Part shown: piece by piece, positions 22,337 to 30,516 of the stretch
Position numbering within the stretch: position 1 is the stretch's first letter
Layout: the number at the start of each line of letters is the position of its first letter
Assembly: GCA_946546825.1 (NCBI GenBank)
Contig: CAMNOK010000009.1
Coordinates: forward strand, 1 to 41,936
Source of the DNA: an uncultured bacterium
GTDB taxonomy: Bacteria; Bacteroidota; Bacteroidia; Bacteroidales; Bacteroidaceae
DNA length: 41,936 bases
Reading direction: 5' to 3'
Program-made: the position numbers and the translations under genes
Notes under the pieces: model-generated
Databases searched by the model: none
What the model was told of the DNA's origin: nothing
The model's input: only the letters and a program-made list of their open reading frames with translations

Positions 22337-25114
22337 TTACTGACAAACGACTTTTCTTCCATTCACGACATAGACTCCGGGGCGAAGGCGGTAGGGTTGC
22401 GACTGCTTCTTGTCAGCATTCATGATCCTCCTTCCCAGCAGGTCGTAGATGGCTGAGGCTCCGGACATGGCTTTCCTGTCATGTTGTATAGTGGAGATTC
22501 CGTCTGTGGAGTCATTGTATGGGATGAATTCAAAGGGGAAGGAGGTCAGAAGTTTGTCGGTCAGCGTGACGGTGCCATCTGCCGTGACGTTCATGTAACG
22601 TGTTGTGCGGAGATAGAAGGCGTAGCGTTGGAGACCGGCGGCGCGGTCTATGCGGAAGAGATTTTTGATGGCTGTCGTCGTGAGCCTTGCCAATGAGGAG
22701 AGGTAACAGCTGTCTGCTACGGAAGTGACAGTGTATTGGGCAGCGTCGCTTTCGTCAACAATCCGCCACAACTGTTCGCGTGATGGCGTAGCTCCGGACA
22801 GTGGCTGGAAGGTGACGGGGTTCTTGTTGCCAGCGCTGGTCATATAGGTGTCGGTGTCGATGTGGCGAAGAAGGTATGTTCCAGAGGGAAGCTTGAATGC
22901 TTGTTCCTTGACAAAGACTTGATAGGTGAAGTTTTCTTCTTTTCCCAGATAGCGCACAGTCAGGTCGTAGGTGCCTGAAGTGGTGATGGCAGGGAATGAC
23001 AGGGTGCGGGTGATGGCTCCGTTGCTCCATTCGTAGGTGATGTCTGTGAGTGAGGAGGGTACGAATGGACCAATTTCAACTTGGTCGCCTGTGTTTGCAA
23101 TCACATAGAGCGTGTCTGTAAGAACTTCATTGTTGATGACGATGTCTGGACGTATGTATTTCACTTTGATGTGGAAGGTGACAGTGGTGTTGGTTCCTCC
23201 CTGATTGGTGAAAGTTGCCTGTAGGTCTTGGTCTTCATGGATGTTGCTGACCAATATAGAGCTGGTAGTTTTTCCGTTGTTCCATTTGTAGGTGCCATAG
23301 CCTCCAATGCCGTCGATGGCAAGCGTCACCGATTCGCCATAGAAGACTTCCACCTCGGTGCCCTCGTTGGTTGTCCCTTTATAAGTAATGGAGGGTCTGA
23401 CGGTGGAAGGAATGTTGTCATCCTCAACGGCGATGGAGAAGACTTGTTCGCTCTTCACCCCTTTGCTATTGGTATAGGTGACGCGGTAGAGGTAGCTCTT
23501 GTCTGTTGTGACGGTGATGTCGCGGGTGGTCTCGCCTGTATTCCACGACCATAATCCACTGTCTTCTTCACCTGCAGGTAGCTGCGGCATGAGCTTGACG
23601 GTCTGTCCCTTGGGCAGACATGTCTTATTGTTGGCAGTATAGGTGTTGACCAAGCCGCCGAGTTCGTTGTGACGAGTCACCTTCCCACTGACGTTGCCCA
23701 ATGTCTTCTCAACACTCAGGCTGGGGATGAGCGATCCGGTCAGCGTGCCGCTGTATTCCATCTGGGGGCTCAGCTCAGTGGGAACTTGGTTGGCAGGAGC
23801 CAATTGCACATCGCGGGTGTTCATAAGTACGCTGTAGCCCAGGTGGTCGTAGCCGCCGCTGGTGCTTCCCTGGCCTCCGGCATCGATGCCCATGTTCTCG
23901 TAGGAAGTTTCTGAAAAAGGCATTTTGACGCCTTTCACCCCTTCGTAGAGTCCGATGACGGTTCCCCAGTAGGGACGCATCTGTGCTCCGAGTGCCGGCT
24001 CTGTCATCAGCCATGCGCGTGAGTCGCTGTAATAGTAGCCGCTGCTGCCATAGTGGTAGTTGGTCCAGGGCAGGTTGGCGACACTTTGGGTCTGAGCTGC
24101 CACAAACTCAATGCCGGCAGCCAGGCGGTGGTTCATGTAGGCGAAGAGGTCGTCGCCCTGGTTCCATCCCACCTTGGCGATGTCGATGGCCAGGCCCAGA
24201 GCCATGGCAGAATGCCCTGTGTCACGTCCGCTCTCGTTCATCTGTCCCAGTTGTCCGTAGGCGCCAGTTTCAAGGTCGGAGTCGGTGGTCGTGACGACCA
24301 GGTTGCCCAAGAACTCTGTCAGTCCGTCGTTGAGAATGGGGTTTGCGGTACGAGGATTTCGGAAAGTGCCCACCTGGTCGTATTTAAAATAAGACATGCC
24401 TTGGTTGTAGATAAACACGTCATCGCAGAGGATTCCGATGCTGATGACACACATCACGTTGCACAATCCCCAGTTGGACCAATAGTGACCGGGAGCCTGC
24501 CACCATTTGCCCGTATTCTCCCAGGTGCCGTTGCGGTAGCGAAGGAAACCGATGGCTTTGGGATACCACAGGTCGAGCATCCATTTCTTGAACGCTTCAA
24601 AGTCGCTGCGGCTCCATCCCTCATAGTCGCGCATGAGCTCGGCTGCCTGTGCAAACTGGTAGCCATAGAGGCCGACGGCCAGACATTGGTCAGAGTTGCC
24701 GCTGATATCTTTGGTGGTGTTGGCCCATGCCATCAGTATTCGCACGGCGGCATTGGCGCAACTGGTGTTACCTTCAATTTTCCAGCGAAGCGCATTCTGG
24801 TAAGCCATCGCTGCTCCTCGGGCTGCATTGATATAGTTTTCGCCGCTTCCGCCACCGCGAACGATTGTTTCCACCGGGCTGGTCTGCACACTGGGTTGCG
24901 CATAAGCAGCCGTCTTCAGTATCTGATAGGCCTGAGTGACCTTTTCGTTTTTTTCTGCCAACTGGCGCTTCACACGGTCGAAGTCTTCCTGTGTATGTAG
25001 TCCGCCGGGGTGTTTAAAACCTCTGTCAGTATTATAAGAGGAGAGATTGTTTTGTGCCAGTATCCCTACGGCGTGGAGAAGCAGGACTGCAAAGGTTAGA
25101 AGTAAATGTTTCAT
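22337..25114 (-). CDS. Alginate-lyase-family polysaccharide lyase with Ig-like, lectin-like and T9SS-tail modules
   Basis: 925 residues with a signal peptide (cleaved before QNNLSS). Residues about 35-420 carry the alginate-lyase-type toroid: 'WWQAPGHYWSNWGLCNVMCV' and the signature 'GQMNESGRDTGHSAMALGLA' (290-309). Two or three Ig-like modules follow (about 470-740, each with a 'Y.W.NG..T' motif), then a ricin-like segment ('GTYLLRHIDTDTYMTSAG', about 770-870). It ends with a T9SS type A-like tail, 'YDLLGRRI' ... 'RPGVYVVNGRKVVCQ'. It is probably a surface or secreted lyase acting on a uronate polysaccharide such as alginate, glucuronan or a glycosaminoglycan. The neighbouring GH88 gene supports lyase chemistry. 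Confidence 0.87.
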   Translation of the reverse strand: MKHLLLTFAVLLLHAVGILAQNNLSSYNTDRGFKHPGGLHTQEDFDRVKRQLAEKNEKVTQAYQILKTAAYAQPSVQTSPVETIVRGGGSGENYINAARGAAMAYQNALRWKIEGNTSCANAAVRILMAWANTTKDISGNSDQCLAVGLYGYQFAQAAELMRDYEGWSRSDFEAFKKWMLDLWYPKAIGFLRYRNGTWENTGKWWQAPGHYWSNWGLCNVMCVISIGILCDDVFIYNQGMSYFKYDQVGTFRNPRTANPILNDGLTEFLGNLVVTTTDSDLETGAYGQLGQMNESGRDTGHSAMALGLAIDIAKVGWNQGDDLFAYMNHRLAAGIEFVAAQTQSVANLPWTNYHYGSSGYYYSDSRAWLMTEPALGAQMRPYWGTVIGLYEGVKGVKMPFSETSYENMGIDAGGQGSTSGGYDHLGYSVLMNTRDVQLAPANQVPTELSPQMEYSGTLTGSLIPSLSVEKTLGNVSGKVTRHNELGGLVNTYTANNKTCLPKGQTVKLMPQLPAGEEDSGLWSWNTGETTRDITVTTDKSYLYRVTYTNSKGVKSEQVFSIAVEDDNIPSTVRPSITYKGTTNEGTEVEVFYGESVTLAIDGIGGYGTYKWNNGKTTSSILVSNIHEDQDLQATFTNQGGTNTTVTFHIKVKYIRPDIVINNEVLTDTLYVIANTGDQVEIGPFVPSSLTDITYEWSNGAITRTLSFPAITTSGTYDLTVRYLGKEENFTYQVFVKEQAFKLPSGTYLLRHIDTDTYMTSAGNKNPVTFQPLSGATPSREQLWRIVDESDAAQYTVTSVADSCYLSSLARLTTTAIKNLFRIDRAAGLQRYAFYLRTTRYMNVTADGTVTLTDKLLTSFPFEFIPYNDSTDGISTIQHDRKAMSGASAIYDLLGRRIMNADKKQSQPYRLRPGVYVVNGRKVVCQ

Positions 25115-25140
25115 TTGTGTTCGCTTTATTTTGGTTTGTT

Positions 25141-27045
25141 TCAGAATTGCATGCTCACGCCACTCATGAAAGTGGCTCGTGGCATGGGATATCCGCTATT
25201 GATTTCATATTTCTGTGCCAGCAGATTCTCGCCTCTTATCCAGAGTTTCATTCCGGCAATCACTTGGTAGTCGATGCTGGCATCCAGCAGACAGATGTTT
25301 TCACGTTTCTCTGTGTTGTTGGCCGTGGGTAGGGCGGTTATGAGGTGGCCAATGTACTGCAGTCCGAGGTTAGCTGTCAGTGGACCATAGTGACAGGTGG
25401 TGCCGAGGAAACCCTTATAGATAGGCGCTGCCAACACTTTGTTGTGCATGTGGAGCAGAGCGTGGTTGGTGTTCAGCGTGAAGAGACTGTTTACCTGCCA
25501 TGCGGCTTCGGCCTCCATGCCGCAGTTCTCCACCTTGCCGGTGTTCATGTTTTGTGGCATGTTACCCACATTGACGGTCTGAATGATGTTGTCACCTTTT
25601 AGATAAAACAGGTTGGCACCATAAGAAAGATTCCCTATGCGTTGTCGCCATGATAGCTCATAGTTCCAGATTCGCTCAGGTTGTAGTTCGTCGTTGGCCG
25701 ACTTGTAGAGGTATAGGTCTTTCATGGTTGGGTTGCGGAATCCTTTGCCTGCCATGACCTTCAGTTCGCCGTCAGAGGTGGGACGTACCACGAGGCCGGC
25801 TTGCGGAATCCACTCGGTTCCTGTGACGGAATGGTGGTTGAGTCGCACACCTGCGTCAGCCGTCAGCCAGGTTGTGATGTCTTGTCTGACGTCAATATAT
25901 CCGGCCACCTCGTTGCGATGGGAGTGCCCGCTCATGACAGGCAGGTTGAGCACTGCACCAGTCTTCGTGCTGGTGTAGTAGGCCCGTCCGTAGGTGTGCT
26001 GATAGTCGGCACCCACCGTGACATGTGTACCCCAAGAGGGAAGATGAAGGGTTTCGTACCACGAAAGACCGTTCATGGCATCTTTCGAACGGAAGAGCCT
26101 GACATTGATGGAGTCTGGCTTGTTGACACCGTCATTAATCTTGTGTCTCCCGAAGCTGGTATAGACACTCACGGCTCCGCTAAAATTCCGATAGTGGTTC
26201 TCGAGTGCTACAGATGCAGCCCCGCGCGTAATCCATTGGCTTGCATCAAAAAGGGGCTTGGCGGTCGTGCCTGGCTGTGTTGCCGAGAAGTGGGTAAGAT
26301 TGGCATGGGCACTTGCTCGCCAGTGGCTTGACAGTTCGTAGGCCATCTTTAGATCGCCGCCATATTGTTCATAGCCCATGCGGGGCAGATGGTTGTCGGA
26401 ACGCAGATATTGTCCGGCAATACTGGTGGAAAATCTTCCGCTTTTCAGGTGACTTGCTGCCTCGGCCTGCAGAGAACCATAGCTGCCGGCTCCGGCGGTC
26501 ACTTCATGAAAGAATCCTTCGCGGCGGTTTTCTGTGATGATGTTGATGACACCGCCGGCGGCATTGCTGCCATAGATCATGGAGGCCGGTCCCCGCAGCA
26601 CTTCTACGCGTTGTGCCATCATGGTTTGGTAACTGTCGGCGACAGGATGTCCGTAAATGCCGTTATATTGCGGATGACCGTCAATGAGTACCAGCATCTG
26701 TCCGATGCCTCCAGAGAGGCCGCGCATGCTGATGCTGCCAGCACTTCCTCCCGACACTCCGTAGCCCATGACACCACGACTGGTGACAAAAAGACCCGGA
26801 ACCTGTTGCATCACAGTCGGCAGGATGCTGGTCTGGTGGCAGGCTGTCAGCTTTTTTCGGTCAATGACGTTAACCGTCACAGGCAGGCTCTTCTGTTCGG
26901 CAGAACTGCGCGTTCCCGTGACGATAACTTCGCTCAATGGGGCTGTAAGGGTGTCTGTCTTTATTGTTTCTTCCTCTGCACAGAAAACCGGCAGGCAGGT
27001 TTGCAGGAATACTGTCAGCAGGAAGGTAAAGGCAAAAGTTTTCAT
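25141..27045 (-). CDS. TonB-dependent outer-membrane receptor (BtuB/cirA-like size)
   Basis: 634 residues with a signal peptide. The TonB-box-like region 'LSEVIVTGTRSSAEQ' is followed by a plug domain ('SISMRGLSGGIGQMLVLIDG', 'VEVLRGPASMIYGSNAAGGV') and a 22-strand-type barrel ending in the terminal aromatic 'SGVSMQF'. It is much shorter than SusC (about 1000 residues), lacks the carboxypeptidase-like N-terminal extension of SusC, and has no SusD neighbour. It resembles receptors for vitamins, metals or small oligosaccharides. As first gene of the operon with lyase, GH88 and beta-helix genes, it may import the released oligo-uronides, but a nutrient such as a cobamide or metal cannot be excluded. 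Confidence 0.9.
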   Translation of the reverse strand: MKTFAFTFLLTVFLQTCLPVFCAEEETIKTDTLTAPLSEVIVTGTRSSAEQKSLPVTVNVIDRKKLTACHQTSILPTVMQQVPGLFVTSRGVMGYGVSGGSAGSISMRGLSGGIGQMLVLIDGHPQYNGIYGHPVADSYQTMMAQRVEVLRGPASMIYGSNAAGGVINIITENRREGFFHEVTAGAGSYGSLQAEAASHLKSGRFSTSIAGQYLRSDNHLPRMGYEQYGGDLKMAYELSSHWRASAHANLTHFSATQPGTTAKPLFDASQWITRGAASVALENHYRNFSGAVSVYTSFGRHKINDGVNKPDSINVRLFRSKDAMNGLSWYETLHLPSWGTHVTVGADYQHTYGRAYYTSTKTGAVLNLPVMSGHSHRNEVAGYIDVRQDITTWLTADAGVRLNHHSVTGTEWIPQAGLVVRPTSDGELKVMAGKGFRNPTMKDLYLYKSANDELQPERIWNYELSWRQRIGNLSYGANLFYLKGDNIIQTVNVGNMPQNMNTGKVENCGMEAEAAWQVNSLFTLNTNHALLHMHNKVLAAPIYKGFLGTTCHYGPLTANLGLQYIGHLITALPTANNTEKRENICLLDASIDYQVIAGMKLWIRGENLLAQKYEINSGYPMPRATFMSGVSMQF

Positions 27046-27099
27046 ATTGTTTTAATGTTGGCCTTGTCTTGTATGATGCTTTGAATACTATTCCTGTTG

Positions 27100-27107
27100 C
27101 AAAGGTA
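27100..27107 (-). promoter_or_regulatory. -7 element (TACCTTTG, minus strand) of the TonB-lyase operon
   Basis: On the minus strand TACCTTTG lies 54 bases before the receptor ATG. A TTG 22 bases further upstream may act as a weak -33. The start of the divergent porP gene lies next to it, so the two promoters are close together. Confidence 0.55.
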
Positions 27108-28100
27108 ATGATTATTTCCAAAAGTGATGCAATAATTCGTAAATTATCTCGTTATATTTTCGTGTTTAAATGTAAACTAATCATTTTGACGATGTTTGCA
27201 TTGGCTCCTTTGTGCGCCAGTGCACAGTATGACGTGAACTTTGCTCACTACTTCGATATGGAGCCATGGTTTAACCCGGCTTCGGTTGGTAAGGAAGACA
27301 AGTTGAACGTCACTGTGGCCTATGCCATGGACTTGGCTGGTTTTGAGCACAATCCGAAAACAATGTATGCAGCTGGTGACCTGCCGTTTTACCTGCTTCG
27401 CCAGTATCATGGCGTAGGTGTCCAGTTGATGAATGACCAGTTGGGACTTTTCACCCACCAGCGCTTAGGAGTCCAGTATGCCTTCCGCCACAAACTCTTC
27501 GGTGGTAAGATTGCGGCAGGTGCACAACTGACCCTGCTGAGTGAAAAGTTTGATGGCAGCAAGCTGGACATAGAAGATACGTCAGACCCTGCTTTCACTA
27601 AGTCGTCTATTGACGGCTCCGGCTTCGATGTCGGTGTCGGTGCCTATTATCAGCGAGGTCCGTGGTATGCCGGTGTGTCAGGGCAACATCTCAATGCTCC
27701 GACCGTTCGTTTGGGAGAAACCAGCGAAATCAAGATAGATCCCAGCTTTTATTTGACGGGTGGATACAATATTAAGTTGAGAAATCCGTTCTTGAATATA
27801 AAGACGTCGTTTCTGGTGCGTACAGACTTGGTTGCCTATCGCGGAGATGTAACGGCACGTCTGGTATATACAAATGATACGAAGATGATGTACGGTGGCC
27901 TGTCCTACAGTCCTACCAATAGCATCACCTTCCTTATTGGCGGTAAGTTTCATGGGGTGGTGTTAGGCTATAGCTACGAATACTATACAACTCCCATCAA
28001 TCCCGGTAACGGAAGTCACGAACTTTACGCCGGATATCAGGTGGATATAGATTTTCAGAAGAAAGGCCGCAACAAACACAAGAGCGTGAGGATTCTCTAA
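27108..28100 (+). CDS. porP: T9SS PorP/SprF-family outer-membrane protein
   Basis: 330 residues from ATG 27108. A GTG at 27162 would give a more standard signal peptide (starting MFKCKLIIL, cleaved after 'CASA') and may be the true start. The mature part begins 'QYDVNFAHYFDMEPWFNPAS' and continues with 'VGKEDKLNV', the hallmark of the PorP/SprF family, which form small barrels that bind or hold T9SS substrates or shuttle at the cell surface. It precedes gldK by 10 bases, the standard gene order of the Bacteroidota T9SS core operon. Divergent from the TonB receptor gene. Confidence 0.93.
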   Translation: MIISKSDAIIRKLSRYIFVFKCKLIILTMFALAPLCASAQYDVNFAHYFDMEPWFNPASVGKEDKLNVTVAYAMDLAGFEHNPKTMYAAGDLPFYLLRQYHGVGVQLMNDQLGLFTHQRLGVQYAFRHKLFGGKIAAGAQLTLLSEKFDGSKLDIEDTSDPAFTKSSIDGSGFDVGVGAYYQRGPWYAGVSGQHLNAPTVRLGETSEIKIDPSFYLTGGYNIKLRNPFLNIKTSFLVRTDLVAYRGDVTARLVYTNDTKMMYGGLSYSPTNSITFLIGGKFHGVVLGYSYEYYTTPINPGNGSHELYAGYQVDIDFQKKGRNKHKSVRIL

Positions 28101-28110
28101 TATATATAAT

Positions 28111-29634
28111 ATGTGTAAGAAAATGTTAGGACAAGATATGATGAAGAAAAGTTTTAAGAATAGGGCATGGAGGGCGATGCTTGCATTGCTGCCTCTAAGC
28201 CTTTTCAGCCTTTCGTTTGTGCTGATGGGGTGCTATGGTGCTCAGTCGGCATCGTCATCCGGTCGTGGCGGTGAGGTGGTCGGCGTCGGCGGACGAGCCT
28301 TCAATGAACCCGCTCCCTACGGCATGGTGAAGATCAATCGTGGCTGGTTGCACATGGGTCTTGAAAACCAAGACAGCCTCTGGGGAAAGAAGATGCCGGT
28401 CAAAGACGTTTCTGTAGATGGTTTCTGGATGGACGAAACGGAGATTACCAACTCTCAGTATAAACAGTTCATAGCCTGGGTGCGCGACAGCATTCTGCGT
28501 ACGCGTCTTGCCGACCCATCGTATGGTGGTGATGAGACTTACATGATTACTGAAGATAAGAATGGCGACCCCGTCACTCCTCATTTGAACTGGAAAAAAC
28601 AGTTGCCCCGAAAGCCCAATGAAGACGAACAACGAGCCATCGAGAGCCTTTATTTCACGAATCCTGTGACTGGCGAAAAGATGCTCGACTACCGTCAGAT
28701 GAACTATCGCTATGAAATTTACGACTATACGGCTGCCGCCTTGCGTCGCAATCGCCTGAATCCCGCTGAGCGGAATCTGAATACCGATATTGCCGTGAAT
28801 CCCAATGAGGTGGTTATGATTTCCAAAGATACGGCCTACATCGATGATGAGGGACGCATTATCTCACAAACGATCAACCGCCCGTTGTCAGGTCCTTGGG
28901 ACTTCCTGAACACATATATCGTCAACATCTACCCGGACACAACCTGTTGGGTGAACGATTTCCAGAATTCAGACAACGAGGTTTATCTGCGCAATTATTT
29001 CTCCAATCCGGCCTACAACGCTTATCCTGTGGTTGGTGTCACCTGGGAACAGGCCAATGCTTTCTGTGCGTGGCGTACCGACTATTTGCTGCGCGGACTT
29101 GGTCCTGAGGCACGCTATGTGCAACGCTACCGCCTGCCGACAGAGGCTGAGTGGGAATATGCCGCCCGTGGTAAAGACCAGAATGAGTTCCCATGGGAAG
29201 ATGCCAGTGTGAAGAGTGGCGACGGTTGCTTCTTTGCCAACTTCAAGCCCGACCGAGGAAACTACACCAAGGATGGTAATCTCATTTCCAGCAAGGTGGG
29301 CATCTATTCAGCCAATAGCAATGGCCTCTACGATATGGCAGGCAATGTGGCCGAGTGGACCAGTACCATCTATACAGAGGCTGGCGTGGATGCCATGAAC
29401 GACCTGAATCCGCAACTCGACTATAAGGCAGCGAAGGAAGACCCCTACCGACTGAAGAAGAAGAGTGTGCGTGGCGGTTCATGGAAAGACCCCGAGTCTT
29501 ACATCCGAAGCGCATGGCGCACCTGGGAATATCAGAATCAGCCGCGCTCCTATATCGGATTCCGCTGTGTCCGCAGCCTGGCCAACACCACAAGTACGAA
29601 AGTGAAACCCTCTAAGATAAAGAAAAGAAAATGA
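28111..29634 (+). CDS. gldK: T9SS ring lipoprotein GldK/PorK
   Basis: 507 residues. The signal peptide ends in lipobox 'VLMGC'; ATGs at 28138 and 28141 would give a shorter, more usual N-terminus. The body is an FGE-sulfatase fold without the enzyme role: 'GRGGEVVGVGGRAFNEPAPY', 'ISVDGFWMDETEITNSQYKQF'-like entry (here 'VSVDGFWMDETEITN'), 'YRLPTEAEWEYAARGKDQNEF' region (as 'RLPTEAEWEYAARG'), 'NGLYDMAGNVAEW' and 'VRGGSWKDPESYIRSAWR'. With GldN it makes the large periplasmic ring linked to the outer membrane. Overlaps gldL by four bases (ATGA). Confidence 0.95.
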   Translation: MCKKMLGQDMMKKSFKNRAWRAMLALLPLSLFSLSFVLMGCYGAQSASSSGRGGEVVGVGGRAFNEPAPYGMVKINRGWLHMGLENQDSLWGKKMPVKDVSVDGFWMDETEITNSQYKQFIAWVRDSILRTRLADPSYGGDETYMITEDKNGDPVTPHLNWKKQLPRKPNEDEQRAIESLYFTNPVTGEKMLDYRQMNYRYEIYDYTAAALRRNRLNPAERNLNTDIAVNPNEVVMISKDTAYIDDEGRIISQTINRPLSGPWDFLNTYIVNIYPDTTCWVNDFQNSDNEVYLRNYFSNPAYNAYPVVGVTWEQANAFCAWRTDYLLRGLGPEARYVQRYRLPTEAEWEYAARGKDQNEFPWEDASVKSGDGCFFANFKPDRGNYTKDGNLISSKVGIYSANSNGLYDMAGNVAEWTSTIYTEAGVDAMNDLNPQLDYKAAKEDPYRLKKKSVRGGSWKDPESYIRSAWRTWEYQNQPRSYIGFRCVRSLANTTSTKVKPSKIKKRK

Positions 29635-30482
29635 CTGCATATAGCAAATTCAACATTGTCTATCGTCTGCAGAAGTGGATGGATAGCGTACCCGGTCAGA
29701 CCTTCCTTAACTATGCCTATAGCTGGGGTGCGGCTATTGTCATCTTGGGTACATTGTTTAAGCTGACTCACTTGCCGGGAGCCAACTTCTTCCTGTTCCT
29801 CGGCATGGGCACAGAGGTCTTCGTGTTCTTCATTTCAGCCTTCGACCGACCCTTCGACAAGACTGCAGACGGTCGTGAGCTGCCCACCCATCTCACAGAA
29901 GAGGATCTGGAGGGCGTGACAGCCGATGCAGTAAGCGAACATGTGGAAGCTGGACATTATGGGGCACCCACAGGTGGCGGCACCATCATTATAGGTGGCG
30001 GTGGCTCTCAACCTGCAGCTTCTGGAGAAGCCATTCATTTCGAAGGTGAGTCTTCTGGCGCTGCTGTCGTGCAGGGTGGTGCTGCTGTCGTGCAGGGTGG
30101 TGCTGGTGTTGTGCAGGGCGGTGCAGCTGTCCTTGGTGGCGGTATCGTGTCACAACAGGAGAACACGCCCGAGTTGGCCGATGCCCAGACCACCTATGTG
30201 GAAGAACTGAAGAAACTCACAGAGACACTCACGAAGATTACTGAGCAAAACAACCGCCTCATCAGTGACAGCGAGGAGATGGAAAATCTCAACCGCACGA
30301 TAACGGGTATCAGCCGCGTCTATGAGATGCAGCTAAAGAGTGCCAGCTCGCAGATGGGCACCATCGACGAAATCAATGGCCAGAGTCGCAAGCTTGCTGA
30401 ACAGATTGCAGAGCTCAATCGCATCTATGCCCGCATGATCGAAGCAATGACGGTCAATATGCCTGGCAGTCCTAAACAATAA
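29631..30482 (+). CDS. gldL: T9SS motor subunit GldL/PorL
   Basis: 283 residues. Two membrane helices span about residues 26-43 and 52-70; K44 in 'LFKLTHLPG' and E62 in 'GMGTEVFVFF' sit where the GldL motor needs its charged pair for proton flow. A long cytoplasmic tail follows. An unusual Gly/Ala/Val/Gln stretch at residues about 144-165 consists of three 7-residue units (AAVVQGG) encoded by 21-bp repeats at 30060-30122. Residues about 185-270 are a predicted coiled coil ('ELKKLTETLTKITEQNNRL'). GldL with GldM forms the proton-driven rotary motor for T9SS and gliding. Confidence 0.95.
   Translation: MTAYSKFNIVYRLQKWMDSVPGQTFLNYAYSWGAAIVILGTLFKLTHLPGANFFLFLGMGTEVFVFFISAFDRPFDKTADGRELPTHLTEEDLEGVTADAVSEHVEAGHYGAPTGGGTIIIGGGGSQPAASGEAIHFEGESSGAAVVQGGAAVVQGGAGVVQGGAAVLGGGIVSQQENTPELADAQTTYVEELKKLTETLTKITEQNNRLISDSEEMENLNRTITGISRVYEMQLKSASSQMGTIDEINGQSRKLAEQIAELNRIYARMIEAMTVNMPGSPKQ
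30060..30122 (+). repeat. Three 21-bp in-frame tandem repeats in gldL
   Basis: Copies of GCTGCTGTCGTGCAGGGTGG-type sequence recur with a 21-base period (GTCGTGCAG at 30066 and 30087, GTTGTGCAG at 30108). Each encodes AAVVQGG or AGVVQGG. Being in frame, they change only linker length. Confidence 0.8.
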
Positions 30483-30516
30483 GAGTTCATCAGTCCTATA
30501 AGAACGAACAGATATT

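Noticed and set aside
24053..25000. 315-residue plus-strand reading frame opposite the lyase gene
   Set aside because: No signal, motif or start context; the minus-strand gene has clear family signatures across the same bases.
18649..27045. Classical SusC/SusD polysaccharide utilisation locus
   Set aside because: The TonB receptor is of BtuB size, lacks the SusC N-terminal extension, and no SusD-like lipoprotein is present.
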